Positions 9,730-18,585 of a DNA stretch of 64,000 bases are shown here, piece by piece; the first letter of the stretch is position 1; each line of letters opens with the position of its first letter. The notes beneath the pieces were generated by a model that saw nothing but the letters and a program-made list of their open reading frames with translations, made no database searches and was not told the DNA's origin. The translations under genes were made by a program, and so were the position numbers. The stretch is from Alterisphingorhabdus sp051668705 (GTDB taxonomy: Bacteria; Pseudomonadota; Alphaproteobacteria; Sphingomonadales; Sphingomonadaceae), in contig NZ_CP196351.1 in NCBI RefSeq assembly GCF_051668705.1, positions 1,984,001-2,048,000 of the forward strand, read 5' to 3'.

Positions 9730-9928
9730 AATATAGTCCTTTTATTCGGGAGATATTCCAAAAAGCATTAAGTGTTCTTATGCACGAACATCTGCGCTTA
9801 CAAGGCGAACTTATACAATAGCCACCCGCAAATCAGAACTCATATCATGCAAAGCAATGATTTCTTGCTTGGCAAAAGCCTGACGACCAAATAAGCCGCG
9901 CTCATCCAAAAAAGGTTCCAGATTCATT

Positions 9929-10831
9929 ATGACCACCCTGACGCATTTACAACGGCTAGAGGCCGAAGCGATCCACATCATGCGTGAAGTCGTTGCAGAA
10001 ACCGAAAAACCGGTGATGCTTTACTCTGTAGGCAAAGACAGCTCTGTAATGCTGCACATTGCTCGTAAAGCCTTTTACCCTGCCCCACCGCCTTTTCCAT
10101 TCTTGCACATTGCATCGGGTTGGGATTTTCAGGCGTTGCTGGACCATCGGGACCGCACAGCGAAAGAATATGATCTGGAATTGCTGGTTGAGCATAATGA
10201 TGATGGCGCAGCGGCGGGCATCAACCCGTTTGACACTGGCTCCTCTCTCTATTCACAAACCATGCTGACTGACCCGCTTAAAGCCGCACTGACCCGTTAT
10301 GGCTTTGATGCAGCCTTTGGTGGCGGCCGCCGTGATGAAGAAAAAGCCCGCGCCAAGGAACGTATTTTCAGCTTCCGCTCAGCCAGCCACCGCTGGGACC
10401 CTAAAAACCAGCGCCCAGAGCTTTGGAAGCTATATAATGCCCGCAAAAACAAGGGCGAGAGCATCCGTATATTCCCACTTTCCAACTGGACGGAGCTGGA
10501 CATCTGGCAATATATATTGCTCGAAAATATTGATATTGTGCCACTTTATTATTCTGCGCCCCGCCCAACGGTTGAGCGCGATGGTCAATTGCTGGTTATC
10601 GATGATGACCGCTTCCGCTTGGAAGATGGCGAACACCCCGTCGAGCGTTCAGTACGCTTCCGCACATTGGGCTGTTACCCGCTCACCGGCGCAACAGAAA
10701 GCGAGGCCGATGATCTGCCCGCCATTATTCAGGAAATGTTGCTCGCCACCAGTTCGGAGCGTCAGGGCCGCGCAATTGATAAGGGGCAAGGCGCATCTAT
10801 GGAAGCGAAGAAGCAGGAGGGGTATTTCTGA
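9929..10831 (+). CDS. cysD: Sulfate adenylyltransferase subunit 2
   Basis: Small catalytic subunit of ATP sulfurylase, adenylating sulfate to APS together with CysN. Product of 300 residues, closely following E. coli CysD: PP-loop VMLYSVGKDSSVMLH near residue 30, then AAFGGGRRDEEKARAKERI, HRWDPKNQRPELW and a C-terminal KKQEGYF. The last base is the first base of the cysNC ATG, so expression is coupled. No cysH, cysI or cysJ is adjacent, so reduction genes must lie elsewhere. Confidence 0.97.
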   Translation: MTTLTHLQRLEAEAIHIMREVVAETEKPVMLYSVGKDSSVMLHIARKAFYPAPPPFPFLHIASGWDFQALLDHRDRTAKEYDLELLVEHNDDGAAAGINPFDTGSSLYSQTMLTDPLKAALTRYGFDAAFGGGRRDEEKARAKERIFSFRSASHRWDPKNQRPELWKLYNARKNKGESIRIFPLSNWTELDIWQYILLENIDIVPLYYSAPRPTVERDGQLLVIDDDRFRLEDGEHPVERSVRFRTLGCYPLTGATESEADDLPAIIQEMLLATSSERQGRAIDKGQGASMEAKKQEGYF

Positions 10832-12765
10832 TGACCGACACGCCAACAGTTTACCGCCCAGAAGCATTGGTCGCTGATGACATTGATGCCTATCTGGACA
10901 CCCACCAGCATAAGAGCATGCTGCGCTTCATCACTTGCGGCAGCGTGGATGACGGCAAATCGACACTGATTGGCCGCTTGCTCTATGACAGCAAGATGAT
11001 CTTTGAAGATCAATTGGCCGCATTGGAAAATGACAGCAAAGTTTCAGGCACTCAAGGTGACGCAATCGACTTTGCCTTGCTGGTTGATGGTCTGGCCGCC
11101 GAACGCGAACAGGGCATCACCATTGATGTTGCCTATCGCTTTTTCGCGACGGAAAAGCGCAAATTCATCGTCGCGGATACCCCGGGGCATGAGCAATATA
11201 CCCGTAACATGGCTACAGGCGCGTCCACCGCTGATCTGGCGGTCATTCTGATTGATGCGCGCAAAGGCGTGCTGACCCAGACGCGGCGTCATAGTTATCT
11301 GGCCCATTTGTTGGGCATTCGGCATATTGTTTTGGCGGTCAATAAGATGGATCTTATCGGCTATGATCAGGCGCAATATGATGCGATCGTTGCCGATTAT
11401 ACCGCCTTTGCCAACAGCATTGGTATCGAAGAATTTACGGCTGTGCCTATTTCGGGATTGGCCGGTGACAATATCGCCAGCAAAAGCAGCGATACGCCAT
11501 GGTATGATGGCCCGACATTGATTGAACATCTGGAAACGGTTGAGATCAGCGTTGATGCCCGTCAGCAAGGCGCATTTCGTATGCCGGTGCAATGGGTAAA
11601 CCGCCCCAATCTGGATTTTCGCGGCTTTGCTGGACAGATTGCCAGCGGCACGGTGAAACCCGGCGATAAGGTGCGCATTTTACCATCAGGAAAGACCGCC
11701 ACTATTGGCCGTATTGTCACTTTTGATGGCGATTTGGATCAGGCTGTTGCTGGCCAATCGGTCACGCTGACATTCAATGAAGAGGTCGATTGCTCGCATG
11801 GTGATGTTATCGCCGCTGCCGACAATCCATCAGGCACTGCTGACCAGTTTGAAACATCTATTGTGTGGATGGACGAAGCGCCGCTGCTACCTGGCCGCGC
11901 CTATGTTATGAAATTGGGAACACAAACCGTTTCCGCCACTGTGGCAACGCCCAAATATCAGGTCAATGTTAACACCATGGAGCAGATGGCGGCCAAATCG
12001 CTGGAGCTGAACAGCATCGGCGTTGCAGAAATTACCACTGATCGGCGTATCGCTTTTGAGCCTTATAATGATAGCATGAATGGCGGGCGTGATCTGGGCG
12101 GTTTCATTCTGGTGGATAAGCTGACCAACGCCACAGTTGCAGCGGGCATGATAAATTTTGCCTTGCGCCGCAGCCAGAATGTCCATTGGCAAAATGTCGA
12201 TATCACGCGTGAGGCACATGCTGCACAAAAGAACCAACGGCCGCGTTTGCTATGGTTTACCGGCCTGTCTGGCTCTGGCAAATCCACCATTGCCAATTTG
12301 GTGGAAAAACGCCTGCATGCTGAAGGTAAACACAGCTTCTTGCTTGATGGCGACAATGTGCGTCACGGTCTGAACAAAGATTTGGGCTTCACGGATACCG
12401 ACCGGGTAGAGAATATCCGCCGGATCAGCGAAGTCGCCAAATTGATGACCGATGCCGGATTGATCGTCCTAACAGCCTTTATCTCGCCTTTCCGTGCCGA
12501 ACGGAAAATTGCCCGCGACCTTATGGCCGATGGTGAGTTTTTTGAGATTCATGTCGATACGCCGCTCTCTGTTGCGGAAGAGCGCGATGTCAAAGGTCTC
12601 TATAAAAAGGCGCGATCAGGTGAATTGCAAAACTTCACTGGCATAGACAGCCCGTATGAAGCACCGGAAAATCCGGAAATTCATATAGATACGACCGCTA
12701 TGAGCGCTGACGAAGCTGCGGAAATGATTGTTGACCACATTTTGGGCAATGGAGCCGCACAGTAA
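10831..12765 (+). CDS. cysNC: Bifunctional sulfate adenylyltransferase subunit 1 / APS kinase
   Basis: A 644-residue fusion. The first ~455 residues are the CysN GTPase that drives sulfate adenylation (G1 GSVDDGKST at 38-46, G3 DTPGHEQYT, G4 NKMDL). The remainder is APS kinase, which phosphorylates APS to PAPS (Walker A GLSGSGKST, then DGDNVRHGLNKDLGF and GLYKKARSGELQNFTGIDSP). Fused NC forms are common in alphaproteobacteria. Start and stop overlap cysD and cysQ by one base each, giving a tight three-gene operon. Confidence 0.97.
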   Translation: MTDTPTVYRPEALVADDIDAYLDTHQHKSMLRFITCGSVDDGKSTLIGRLLYDSKMIFEDQLAALENDSKVSGTQGDAIDFALLVDGLAAEREQGITIDVAYRFFATEKRKFIVADTPGHEQYTRNMATGASTADLAVILIDARKGVLTQTRRHSYLAHLLGIRHIVLAVNKMDLIGYDQAQYDAIVADYTAFANSIGIEEFTAVPISGLAGDNIASKSSDTPWYDGPTLIEHLETVEISVDARQQGAFRMPVQWVNRPNLDFRGFAGQIASGTVKPGDKVRILPSGKTATIGRIVTFDGDLDQAVAGQSVTLTFNEEVDCSHGDVIAAADNPSGTADQFETSIVWMDEAPLLPGRAYVMKLGTQTVSATVATPKYQVNVNTMEQMAAKSLELNSIGVAEITTDRRIAFEPYNDSMNGGRDLGGFILVDKLTNATVAAGMINFALRRSQNVHWQNVDITREAHAAQKNQRPRLLWFTGLSGSGKSTIANLVEKRLHAEGKHSFLLDGDNVRHGLNKDLGFTDTDRVENIRRISEVAKLMTDAGLIVLTAFISPFRAERKIARDLMADGEFFEIHVDTPLSVAEERDVKGLYKKARSGELQNFTGIDSPYEAPENPEIHIDTTAMSADEAAEMIVDHILGNGAAQ

Positions 12766-13586
12766 TGAGCGAGAGCAACATTTCAGCCCTTCCCGGCCCT
12801 GCCGCGGCATTGACCAGCGAACATTTGGCACGGATTGCCTTTGAAGCCGGGCAGATTATCATGCCCTATTTCTTAGGCGAATGCGAAGTAAGCGAGAAGG
12901 AAGATTCCTCCCCGGTTACGCAAGCGGATCAGGATGCCGAAGCGCTGATATTGCGGGAACTGAAAGCGCTATGCCCTGCTTTGCCGGTTTTGGCAGAAGA
13001 AGAGGTTGCTGCAGGGCGCATACCCGATTTAGGCAATGTGTTTGCTTGTGTCGATCCTCTTGATGGCACCCGCGAATTTGTGGGCAAGCGCAAGGACTTT
13101 ACGGTCAATATCGGCATTATCGCGCATGGCAAAACGGTGGGCGGCGTCATTTACGCTCCGGCACATGGAACCCTATATGTCGCGCATCCAGAAGCTGCGC
13201 CATGGAAGGCCGTGCTGCCCTATGATGCTATTTGGGCAATACCTACAGAGCGTGAAACACTCTCCACACGGCCACGCGCAGACAAGCTGGTCGCCATCGC
13301 ATCACGTTCGCATCGTACAGCTGAGACCGATGCCATATTGGATGATTATGATGCTGCGGAAATTATTTCTGCTGGATCATCATTGAAATTCTGTCTGGTG
13401 GCAGAGGGCAAAGCCGACTTTTATCCGCGCATGGGAAGAACGATGGAGTGGGACACCTCTGCTGGTCAGGCCATTGTCGAAGCCGCTGGCGGACGCGTTA
13501 CGCTGGAAGATGGCAAAACCCCTTTGGCATATCAGAAAGCGGGACGCGGCTATGATAACCCGCATTTTCTGGTCACTGGGTGGTAA
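12765..13586 (+). CDS. cysQ: 3'(2'),5'-bisphosphate nucleotidase CysQ
   Basis: Inositol-monophosphatase-fold enzyme of 273 residues that removes the 3' phosphate of PAP, the by-product of PAPS use, and so keeps sulfate assimilation running. Metal-binding motifs are EEE after LPVLA and DPLDGTREFVGKRKDFTVNIG, with the second motif MEWDTSAGQAIVEAAGG near the C-terminus. Third gene of the operon, overlapping the cysNC stop by one base. Confidence 0.95.
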   Translation: MSESNISALPGPAAALTSEHLARIAFEAGQIIMPYFLGECEVSEKEDSSPVTQADQDAEALILRELKALCPALPVLAEEEVAAGRIPDLGNVFACVDPLDGTREFVGKRKDFTVNIGIIAHGKTVGGVIYAPAHGTLYVAHPEAAPWKAVLPYDAIWAIPTERETLSTRPRADKLVAIASRSHRTAETDAILDDYDAAEIISAGSSLKFCLVAEGKADFYPRMGRTMEWDTSAGQAIVEAAGGRVTLEDGKTPLAYQKAGRGYDNPHFLVTGW

Positions 13587-13725
13587 TCTGAACCTATCCT
13601 AATTTGACCGCAGATTTGTGCCCGTCTTCACCCTCTCCTTCACGGAAAGGACAGCCTAGCCATTATCTATAAAATTAAGGCATGGTGCAAAGCCGGTCAT
13701 TGAACCTTTGCCAAAACAGGCGTAC

Positions 13726-14928
13726 ATGGCGTGCATGGCAAAAGAGCAATTTATTTCCTTCACCTGGGATGATCCCTTCCTCCTAGAAGATCAGCTAACC
13801 GAGGATGAACGACTCATCCGCGACAGTGCGCAGGGCTTTGCACAAAATGTTTTGCAGCCGCGTGTTATTGACGCCTTTCGCGAAGAAATTGACGCGCCTG
13901 AGTTGTTCCCAATGATGGGGGAAGCAGGCCTACTTGGCGTAACTTTATCTGAAGATTATGGCGGCGCGGCGGCATCTTATGTCGCTTATGGGCTGGTTGC
14001 CCGCGAAGTGGAGCGCGTTGATAGTGGCTATCGCTCCATGATGTCGGTGCAAAGCTCTTTGGTCATTCACCCAATTAATGCCTTTGGCAGCGACGCACAG
14101 AAGCAGAAATATCTGCCCGGCCTGACCGCAGGCACGTTGATTGGCTGTTTTGGTTTAACCGAACCTGATGCTGGATCAGACCCTGCGGGTATGAAAACCA
14201 CGGCGAAGAAAATAGATGGCGGCTATCTGCTGTCAGGCAGCAAGACCTGGATTTCTAACGCGCCTTTTGCGGATATATTTGTCATCTGGGCCAAATCCGA
14301 GGAACATGGCGGTGCCATTCGCGGTTTCATTCTTGAAAAAGGCATGAAAGGGCTCTCCGCCCCCAAAATTGGCGGCAAATTGTCCTTACGCGCATCGACA
14401 ACCGGTATGATCCAGATGGACGATGTCGAGGTGAGTGACGCGCAACTATTGCCAGAGGTGCAGGGCCTGAAAGGTCCGTTTAGCTGTTTGAACAGAGCCC
14501 GTTACGGCATCAGTTGGGGCAGCATGGGCGCCGCAGAATTTTGCTGGCACGCTGCACGCCAATATGGGTTGGATCGCAAGCAATTTGACCGTCCTTTGGC
14601 CGCGACACAATTATATCAGAAGAAACTGGCCGATATGCAGACCGATATTGCACTTGGTCTTCAAGCATCTTTGCGCGTTGGTCGGCTGATGGATGAAGGC
14701 CGTTTTGCGCCAGAGATGATTTCCATCGTTAAGCGCAATAATTGCGGCAAAGCGCTGGATATAGCGCGCATGGCGCGTGATATGCATGGCGGCAATGGTA
14801 TATCAGAGGAGTATCAGGTGATGCGCCATATGGTGAATCTGGAAACGGTAAACACTTATGAAGGCGCGCATGATGTTCACGCCCTTATATTAGGGCGCGC
14901 GCAAACCGGCATACAGGCATTTTTCTAG
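13726..14928 (+). CDS. gcdH: Glutaryl-CoA dehydrogenase
   Basis: FAD-dependent acyl-CoA dehydrogenase of about 400 residues that oxidises and decarboxylates glutaryl-CoA to crotonyl-CoA in lysine/tryptophan breakdown. The acyl-CoA dehydrogenase signature GCFGLTEPDAGSDP and the GcdH-like C-terminal NTYEGAHDVHALILGRAQTG (with the catalytic Glu of TYEG) distinguish it from other ACADs. Several starts are possible (TTG 13708, ATG 13726, ATG 13735); ACAGG precedes 13726 at five bases. It stands alone, facing a convergent MarR gene. Confidence 0.93.
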   Translation: MACMAKEQFISFTWDDPFLLEDQLTEDERLIRDSAQGFAQNVLQPRVIDAFREEIDAPELFPMMGEAGLLGVTLSEDYGGAAASYVAYGLVAREVERVDSGYRSMMSVQSSLVIHPINAFGSDAQKQKYLPGLTAGTLIGCFGLTEPDAGSDPAGMKTTAKKIDGGYLLSGSKTWISNAPFADIFVIWAKSEEHGGAIRGFILEKGMKGLSAPKIGGKLSLRASTTGMIQMDDVEVSDAQLLPEVQGLKGPFSCLNRARYGISWGSMGAAEFCWHAARQYGLDRKQFDRPLAATQLYQKKLADMQTDIALGLQASLRVGRLMDEGRFAPEMISIVKRNNCGKALDIARMARDMHGGNGISEEYQVMRHMVNLETVNTYEGAHDVHALILGRAQTGIQAFF

Positions 14929-14944
14929 CAATAGCCGCATCGGC

Positions 14945-15319
14945 TTATTCGGCCGGTGCCAAAGCTCCGTTCATCATAAACCCTGCATTCTCTTTGCTTT
15001 TTGTCTCTGAGAAATAGGTCTCAAGATTTTCGAGAAATTCAGCGCCATGTGAAGTTGGCACGATGAATATGTTGCGACCATCAGTTTCATCCGGCTGACG
15101 CAGCAAAAAGCCAAGGGTGGACAATTTATCCAAAGCGCGGGTGATAACCGGTTTGGACACATTCAATTCTTGCGCCAAGCCTCGCACAGTGTGGGGACCA
15201 CTTTCGTAAAGCACGATCATTAAAACAGCCAATTGCCTGTTTGTAAGATCTGGCTCAGATGCTCTCACATAATTGACAACACCATTCATCCATTTCGTTA
15301 CATTGCTAGTCTTCATCAT
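14945..15319 (-). CDS. MarR-family transcriptional regulator
   Basis: A 124-residue winged-helix protein. The recognition region LAQELNVSKPVITRALDKLSTLGFL and the wing RQPDETDGRNIFIVPT are the typical MarR arrangement. It lies 130 bp downstream of the aminopeptidase gene in the same direction and has its own upstream palindrome, so autoregulation is likely. No ligand or target can be read; the opposing gcdH and the upstream aminopeptidase are candidates by position only. Confidence 0.88.
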   Translation of the reverse strand: MMKTSNVTKWMNGVVNYVRASEPDLTNRQLAVLMIVLYESGPHTVRGLAQELNVSKPVITRALDKLSTLGFLLRQPDETDGRNIFIVPTSHGAEFLENLETYFSETKSKENAGFMMNGALAPAE

Positions 15320-15367
15320 ACACCTTTGCGACCTCCACTAAGGAGTTCGCGGCAAGCTATAAGATGG

Positions 15368-15395
15368 TTACACTATAGTATCTTTTTTCGTGTAA
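15368..15395. promoter_or_regulatory. Candidate operator upstream of the MarR gene
   Basis: An inverted repeat TTACAC (15368-15373) / GTGTAA (15390-15395) with a 16-base AT-rich spacer lies about 50 bp upstream of the MarR start codon, and overlaps a second small palindrome ACTATAGT. Size and place suit a MarR dimer site; binding is inferred. Confidence 0.35.
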
Positions 15396-15449
15396 AGGTT
15401 TTACAGTTATTGTGACCAGATCAATGATGCGCAGAATGGTCCAATAATA

Positions 15450-16838
15450 TTAACCAAAGCGCGCTTTTATATAGTGCCAAGACGCCCGCAGGCCCAAGGC
15501 TTCGCCACCAGCAGCTTGACCAGGGCGCGGCGTTGGTCGCCATGCAAAAGTATCAAAATGAAACCAGTCACCCTCAGTCGGCGCAAAGCGCTTCAAGAAT
15601 AAGGCCGCCGTTACACTGCCGGCAAAGGCTCCACCAATATTATTGGTGTCAGCAATCGGGCTTTTCAGCATCTCTTCATAAGGCTGCCAAAGCGGCATAT
15701 GCCAGACCGGATCATGAACATCTTGCGACAGATCGGCAAAATTGCGTCCTATCTTATCATCGCTGCAAAACATTGCTGGTAAATCAGGACCAAGCGCAAT
15801 TCGCGCAGCGCCTGTCAATGTCGCAAAATCAATCATGAGATCAGGTTCGCTTTCATCTGCCTTTGTAAAGGCATCGGCCAAGACCAACCTGCCCTCTGCA
15901 TCAGTATTGCCAATTTCGACAGTATCGCCTTTGCGGCTCTTAATAATATCGCCCGGACGGAAGCTATTGCCTGCAATCGCATTCTCGACCGCTGGGATAA
16001 GCATATGCAGCCTGACAGGCAGTTTATTTCGCATAACCAGAGATGCGAGCGCCAAGGCATGAGCTGCGCCGCCCATATCCTTTTTCATCAATCGCATACC
16101 GGTTGCGCTCTTAACGTCCAGGCCGCCACTATCAAAGCACACACCTTTGCCGATAATCGCCAAACGAGGATGATCTTCATTGCCCCAATGCAGTTCAATA
16201 AGACGCGGCGCGTGATGGCGGCTTGCAGCACGGCCGACAGCATGGATCAGCGGATAGCCCTGCTCAAGTACATCACCGCGCACCACTTCCAATTCAGCGC
16301 CATATTTTTCCGCCAAAGTTTGCGCTTGGCCTTCCAACGCTTCGGGGCCCATATCTTCTGCCGGAGTGTTGACAAGATCACGCACCAAAGCCGTTGCCTG
16401 TGCCTCTATCGCCAAAGCCTCAGCCTCTGGCCATTGGCTGGAGAGCAAGATGCGGGCTTCTTTTTTCTCAGGCGTGCTTTGATAGCGGTCAAAACTGTGT
16501 TGGGCCAGACACCAGCCCAATATCGCGGCACCTGCTTTTACATCATCGGATAAGCGATAGGTTCCAGCCGGCAAGTCTTCGGCCAACTTTGCCAAACACC
16601 ATGGGGTTAGTGCATCGATATCAGCAACGCCTGCAACCACCGACCATTGATCGGCCTTTTCTTCTGGCAGGATGGCGAACTGCCCAGCCTTTGCGGAAAA
16701 ATTCTGAGCAGCGAGCAAGCTGCGCCAGCGTTCTGGCTGTTCTTTCAACCAATCATCATAACTGGCCATGGTGACCAGAAAGATATTATGGGCGGCTTGC
16801 CCTTGTTCGATGGCGATGCATTGCGATAAATCTGTCAT
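15450..16838 (-). CDS. M17 leucyl aminopeptidase family protein
   Basis: Cytosolic metallo-exopeptidase of 462 residues. The catalytic half carries GKGVCFDSGGLDVK, the lysine/metal segment MRLMKKDMGGAA and the family signature NTDAEGRLVLADA, all intact. The N-terminal half is divergent from E. coli PepA, as in the alphaproteobacterial subgroup usually annotated as leucyl aminopeptidase family. It releases N-terminal residues from peptides. It is followed by the MarR gene and preceded, 44 bp away, by the monooxygenase gene on the same strand. Confidence 0.92.
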   Translation of the reverse strand: MTDLSQCIAIEQGQAAHNIFLVTMASYDDWLKEQPERWRSLLAAQNFSAKAGQFAILPEEKADQWSVVAGVADIDALTPWCLAKLAEDLPAGTYRLSDDVKAGAAILGWCLAQHSFDRYQSTPEKKEARILLSSQWPEAEALAIEAQATALVRDLVNTPAEDMGPEALEGQAQTLAEKYGAELEVVRGDVLEQGYPLIHAVGRAASRHHAPRLIELHWGNEDHPRLAIIGKGVCFDSGGLDVKSATGMRLMKKDMGGAAHALALASLVMRNKLPVRLHMLIPAVENAIAGNSFRPGDIIKSRKGDTVEIGNTDAEGRLVLADAFTKADESEPDLMIDFATLTGAARIALGPDLPAMFCSDDKIGRNFADLSQDVHDPVWHMPLWQPYEEMLKSPIADTNNIGGAFAGSVTAALFLKRFAPTEGDWFHFDTFAWRPTPRPGQAAGGEALGLRASWHYIKARFG

Positions 16839-16882
16839 GCATCGGGAAATAGGAATTTAAAGCGCTCTATGCAAAGGCCAAA

Positions 16883-18397
16883 TTATTCAGCAGCAACCGC
16901 AATTGTATCTTTTTGCGCCAAAGACGCTGTATCAGGGTTGGAAAATACCAATGCGCCATCGTCCAATTCGCCTTCCAACAGCACTTTGCGCTCGAACAAA
17001 TAGTCTTGTGTTAAACGCCAAGGCATTTCTTCACCCTGTTTCGGCAAAATCTCTTTGGAGCGCTGAACATAGCCAGAGGAAAACCCTTCAAACAATTCCG
17101 CTTCCTCCTTAATCGCATCCGGATCAGGCATATATGGCATGACAATCCGCGTTCCGGTTGCTTCCATATGGTTAAGCATACGGCATGTATAACGCGCCAC
17201 AATATCAACTTTAAGTGTCCATGATGCGTTGAGATAACCGAAGACGATCGTCATATTTGGCACGTTGGAGAACATGCAGCCTTTATAATAAAAGCGATCA
17301 GAAAATTCGATTTTCTCTTCATCAACGAAGAACTCAATCTTGCCAGCCATTGCCAGCTTCAGACCCGTCGCGGTCACAATAGTGTCTGCTTCAAGATAAT
17401 TGCCCGATTTCAACTGAATGCCCTTAGCATCAAAGCGCGCAATATGATCGGTGACAATATCGGCCTTACCCTCTCTCATCGCTGCAAACATATCGCCATC
17501 AGGCACCAGACAAAGTCTTTGGTCCCAAGGATTATAAGGCGGTGTAAAGGTTTCGGCATCTGGCTCACGCCCAAGCGCCTTTTTGACTTTTTTCATCAAC
17601 ATAGCCGCCACCTTTTGCGGCTTATTCCGTGCCCTGTTAAAGAACCAGTTTTGCAGCCAGATGTTGCGCTTTCGCACAATGGCATAAGCCCATTCTTCGG
17701 GCAGATAGGCGCGTAAAACGGTCGATAAAAGGTCTTTGCGCGGCTGCACAGCATACCAGGTCGGCGTACGCTGTAGCATGGTCACATGCTCGGCATCCGT
17801 CATTGACGGCACCAAAGTTACCGCCGTAGCGCCCGAACCAATAACGACTATCTTCTTTCCGCTGCGGTCATAATCTTTGGGCCAGAATTGCGGGTGAATG
17901 ATGTCGCCAGTAAATTCTTCTCTGCCTTCAAAGACGGGGTTATAACCTTCATCATAATCATAATAACCTGTCCCCATATAGAGGAAATTGGCTTTATATT
18001 CTCGAACAGAGCCATCTTTTTGCTGTGCCTTGACGGTCCATAAAGCCTCTTCACTTGACCAATGGGCCGACATAACTTTCTGGCTGAAATGCGCCTTTTC
18101 ACGCAAGGCATATTTATCAAAAATACGGTGCAGATACTCCATGATGGCAGGACCATCAGCAATCGTCTTTTCATGTGTCCAAGGTTCAAACTCAAAGCCC
18201 AATGTGTGCATATCACTGTCAGAGCGTATGCCGGGATATTGGAAGAGATTCCAAGTGCCACCAATATCATCGCGCTGTTCCAGCATTGCAAAACTGCGCT
18301 CAGGGCATTTTTGATGAAGATGCACCGCCATACCGATACCGGATATTCCCGCGCCGATAATCAGAACATCGACACTGCTGCTTTCATGGTGGCTCAT
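16883..18397 (-). CDS. Flavin-containing monooxygenase, Baeyer-Villiger type
   Basis: FAD/NADPH enzyme of 504 residues. The N-terminal Rossmann motif is VLIIGAGISGIG, the Baeyer-Villiger fingerprint F-x-G-x3-H-x3-WP is exact in FTGDIIHPQFWP, and a second nucleotide motif VVIGSGATAV follows. Overall layout resembles EthA-like monooxygenases, which oxidise ketones and thio compounds. ATG 18397 has GGAG eight bases upstream; a longer in-frame start at 18433 lacks homology. Substrate unknown. The divergent exported-protein gene starts 188 bp away. Confidence 0.88.
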   Translation of the reverse strand: MSHHESSSVDVLIIGAGISGIGMAVHLHQKCPERSFAMLEQRDDIGGTWNLFQYPGIRSDSDMHTLGFEFEPWTHEKTIADGPAIMEYLHRIFDKYALREKAHFSQKVMSAHWSSEEALWTVKAQQKDGSVREYKANFLYMGTGYYDYDEGYNPVFEGREEFTGDIIHPQFWPKDYDRSGKKIVVIGSGATAVTLVPSMTDAEHVTMLQRTPTWYAVQPRKDLLSTVLRAYLPEEWAYAIVRKRNIWLQNWFFNRARNKPQKVAAMLMKKVKKALGREPDAETFTPPYNPWDQRLCLVPDGDMFAAMREGKADIVTDHIARFDAKGIQLKSGNYLEADTIVTATGLKLAMAGKIEFFVDEEKIEFSDRFYYKGCMFSNVPNMTIVFGYLNASWTLKVDIVARYTCRMLNHMEATGTRIVMPYMPDPDAIKEEAELFEGFSSGYVQRSKEILPKQGEEMPWRLTQDYLFERKVLLEGELDDGALVFSNPDTASLAQKDTIAVAAE

Positions 18398-18585
18398 TAT
18401 ATGCTCTCCGCAATGGCTGCGATTATCCCGCATTGTGTAATAATTGCATTATGGCTTGGGAAAAGAGTGGATGCAATGTCAATTAATCAATCGTTTAAAT
18501 TTGTAGGTTATAGGTGAAATTTGCCGATTACAGATTCTTTGAAAAATAAATTAAAATTGGAGTAGGTTTATCCGTTTATTTCGAC

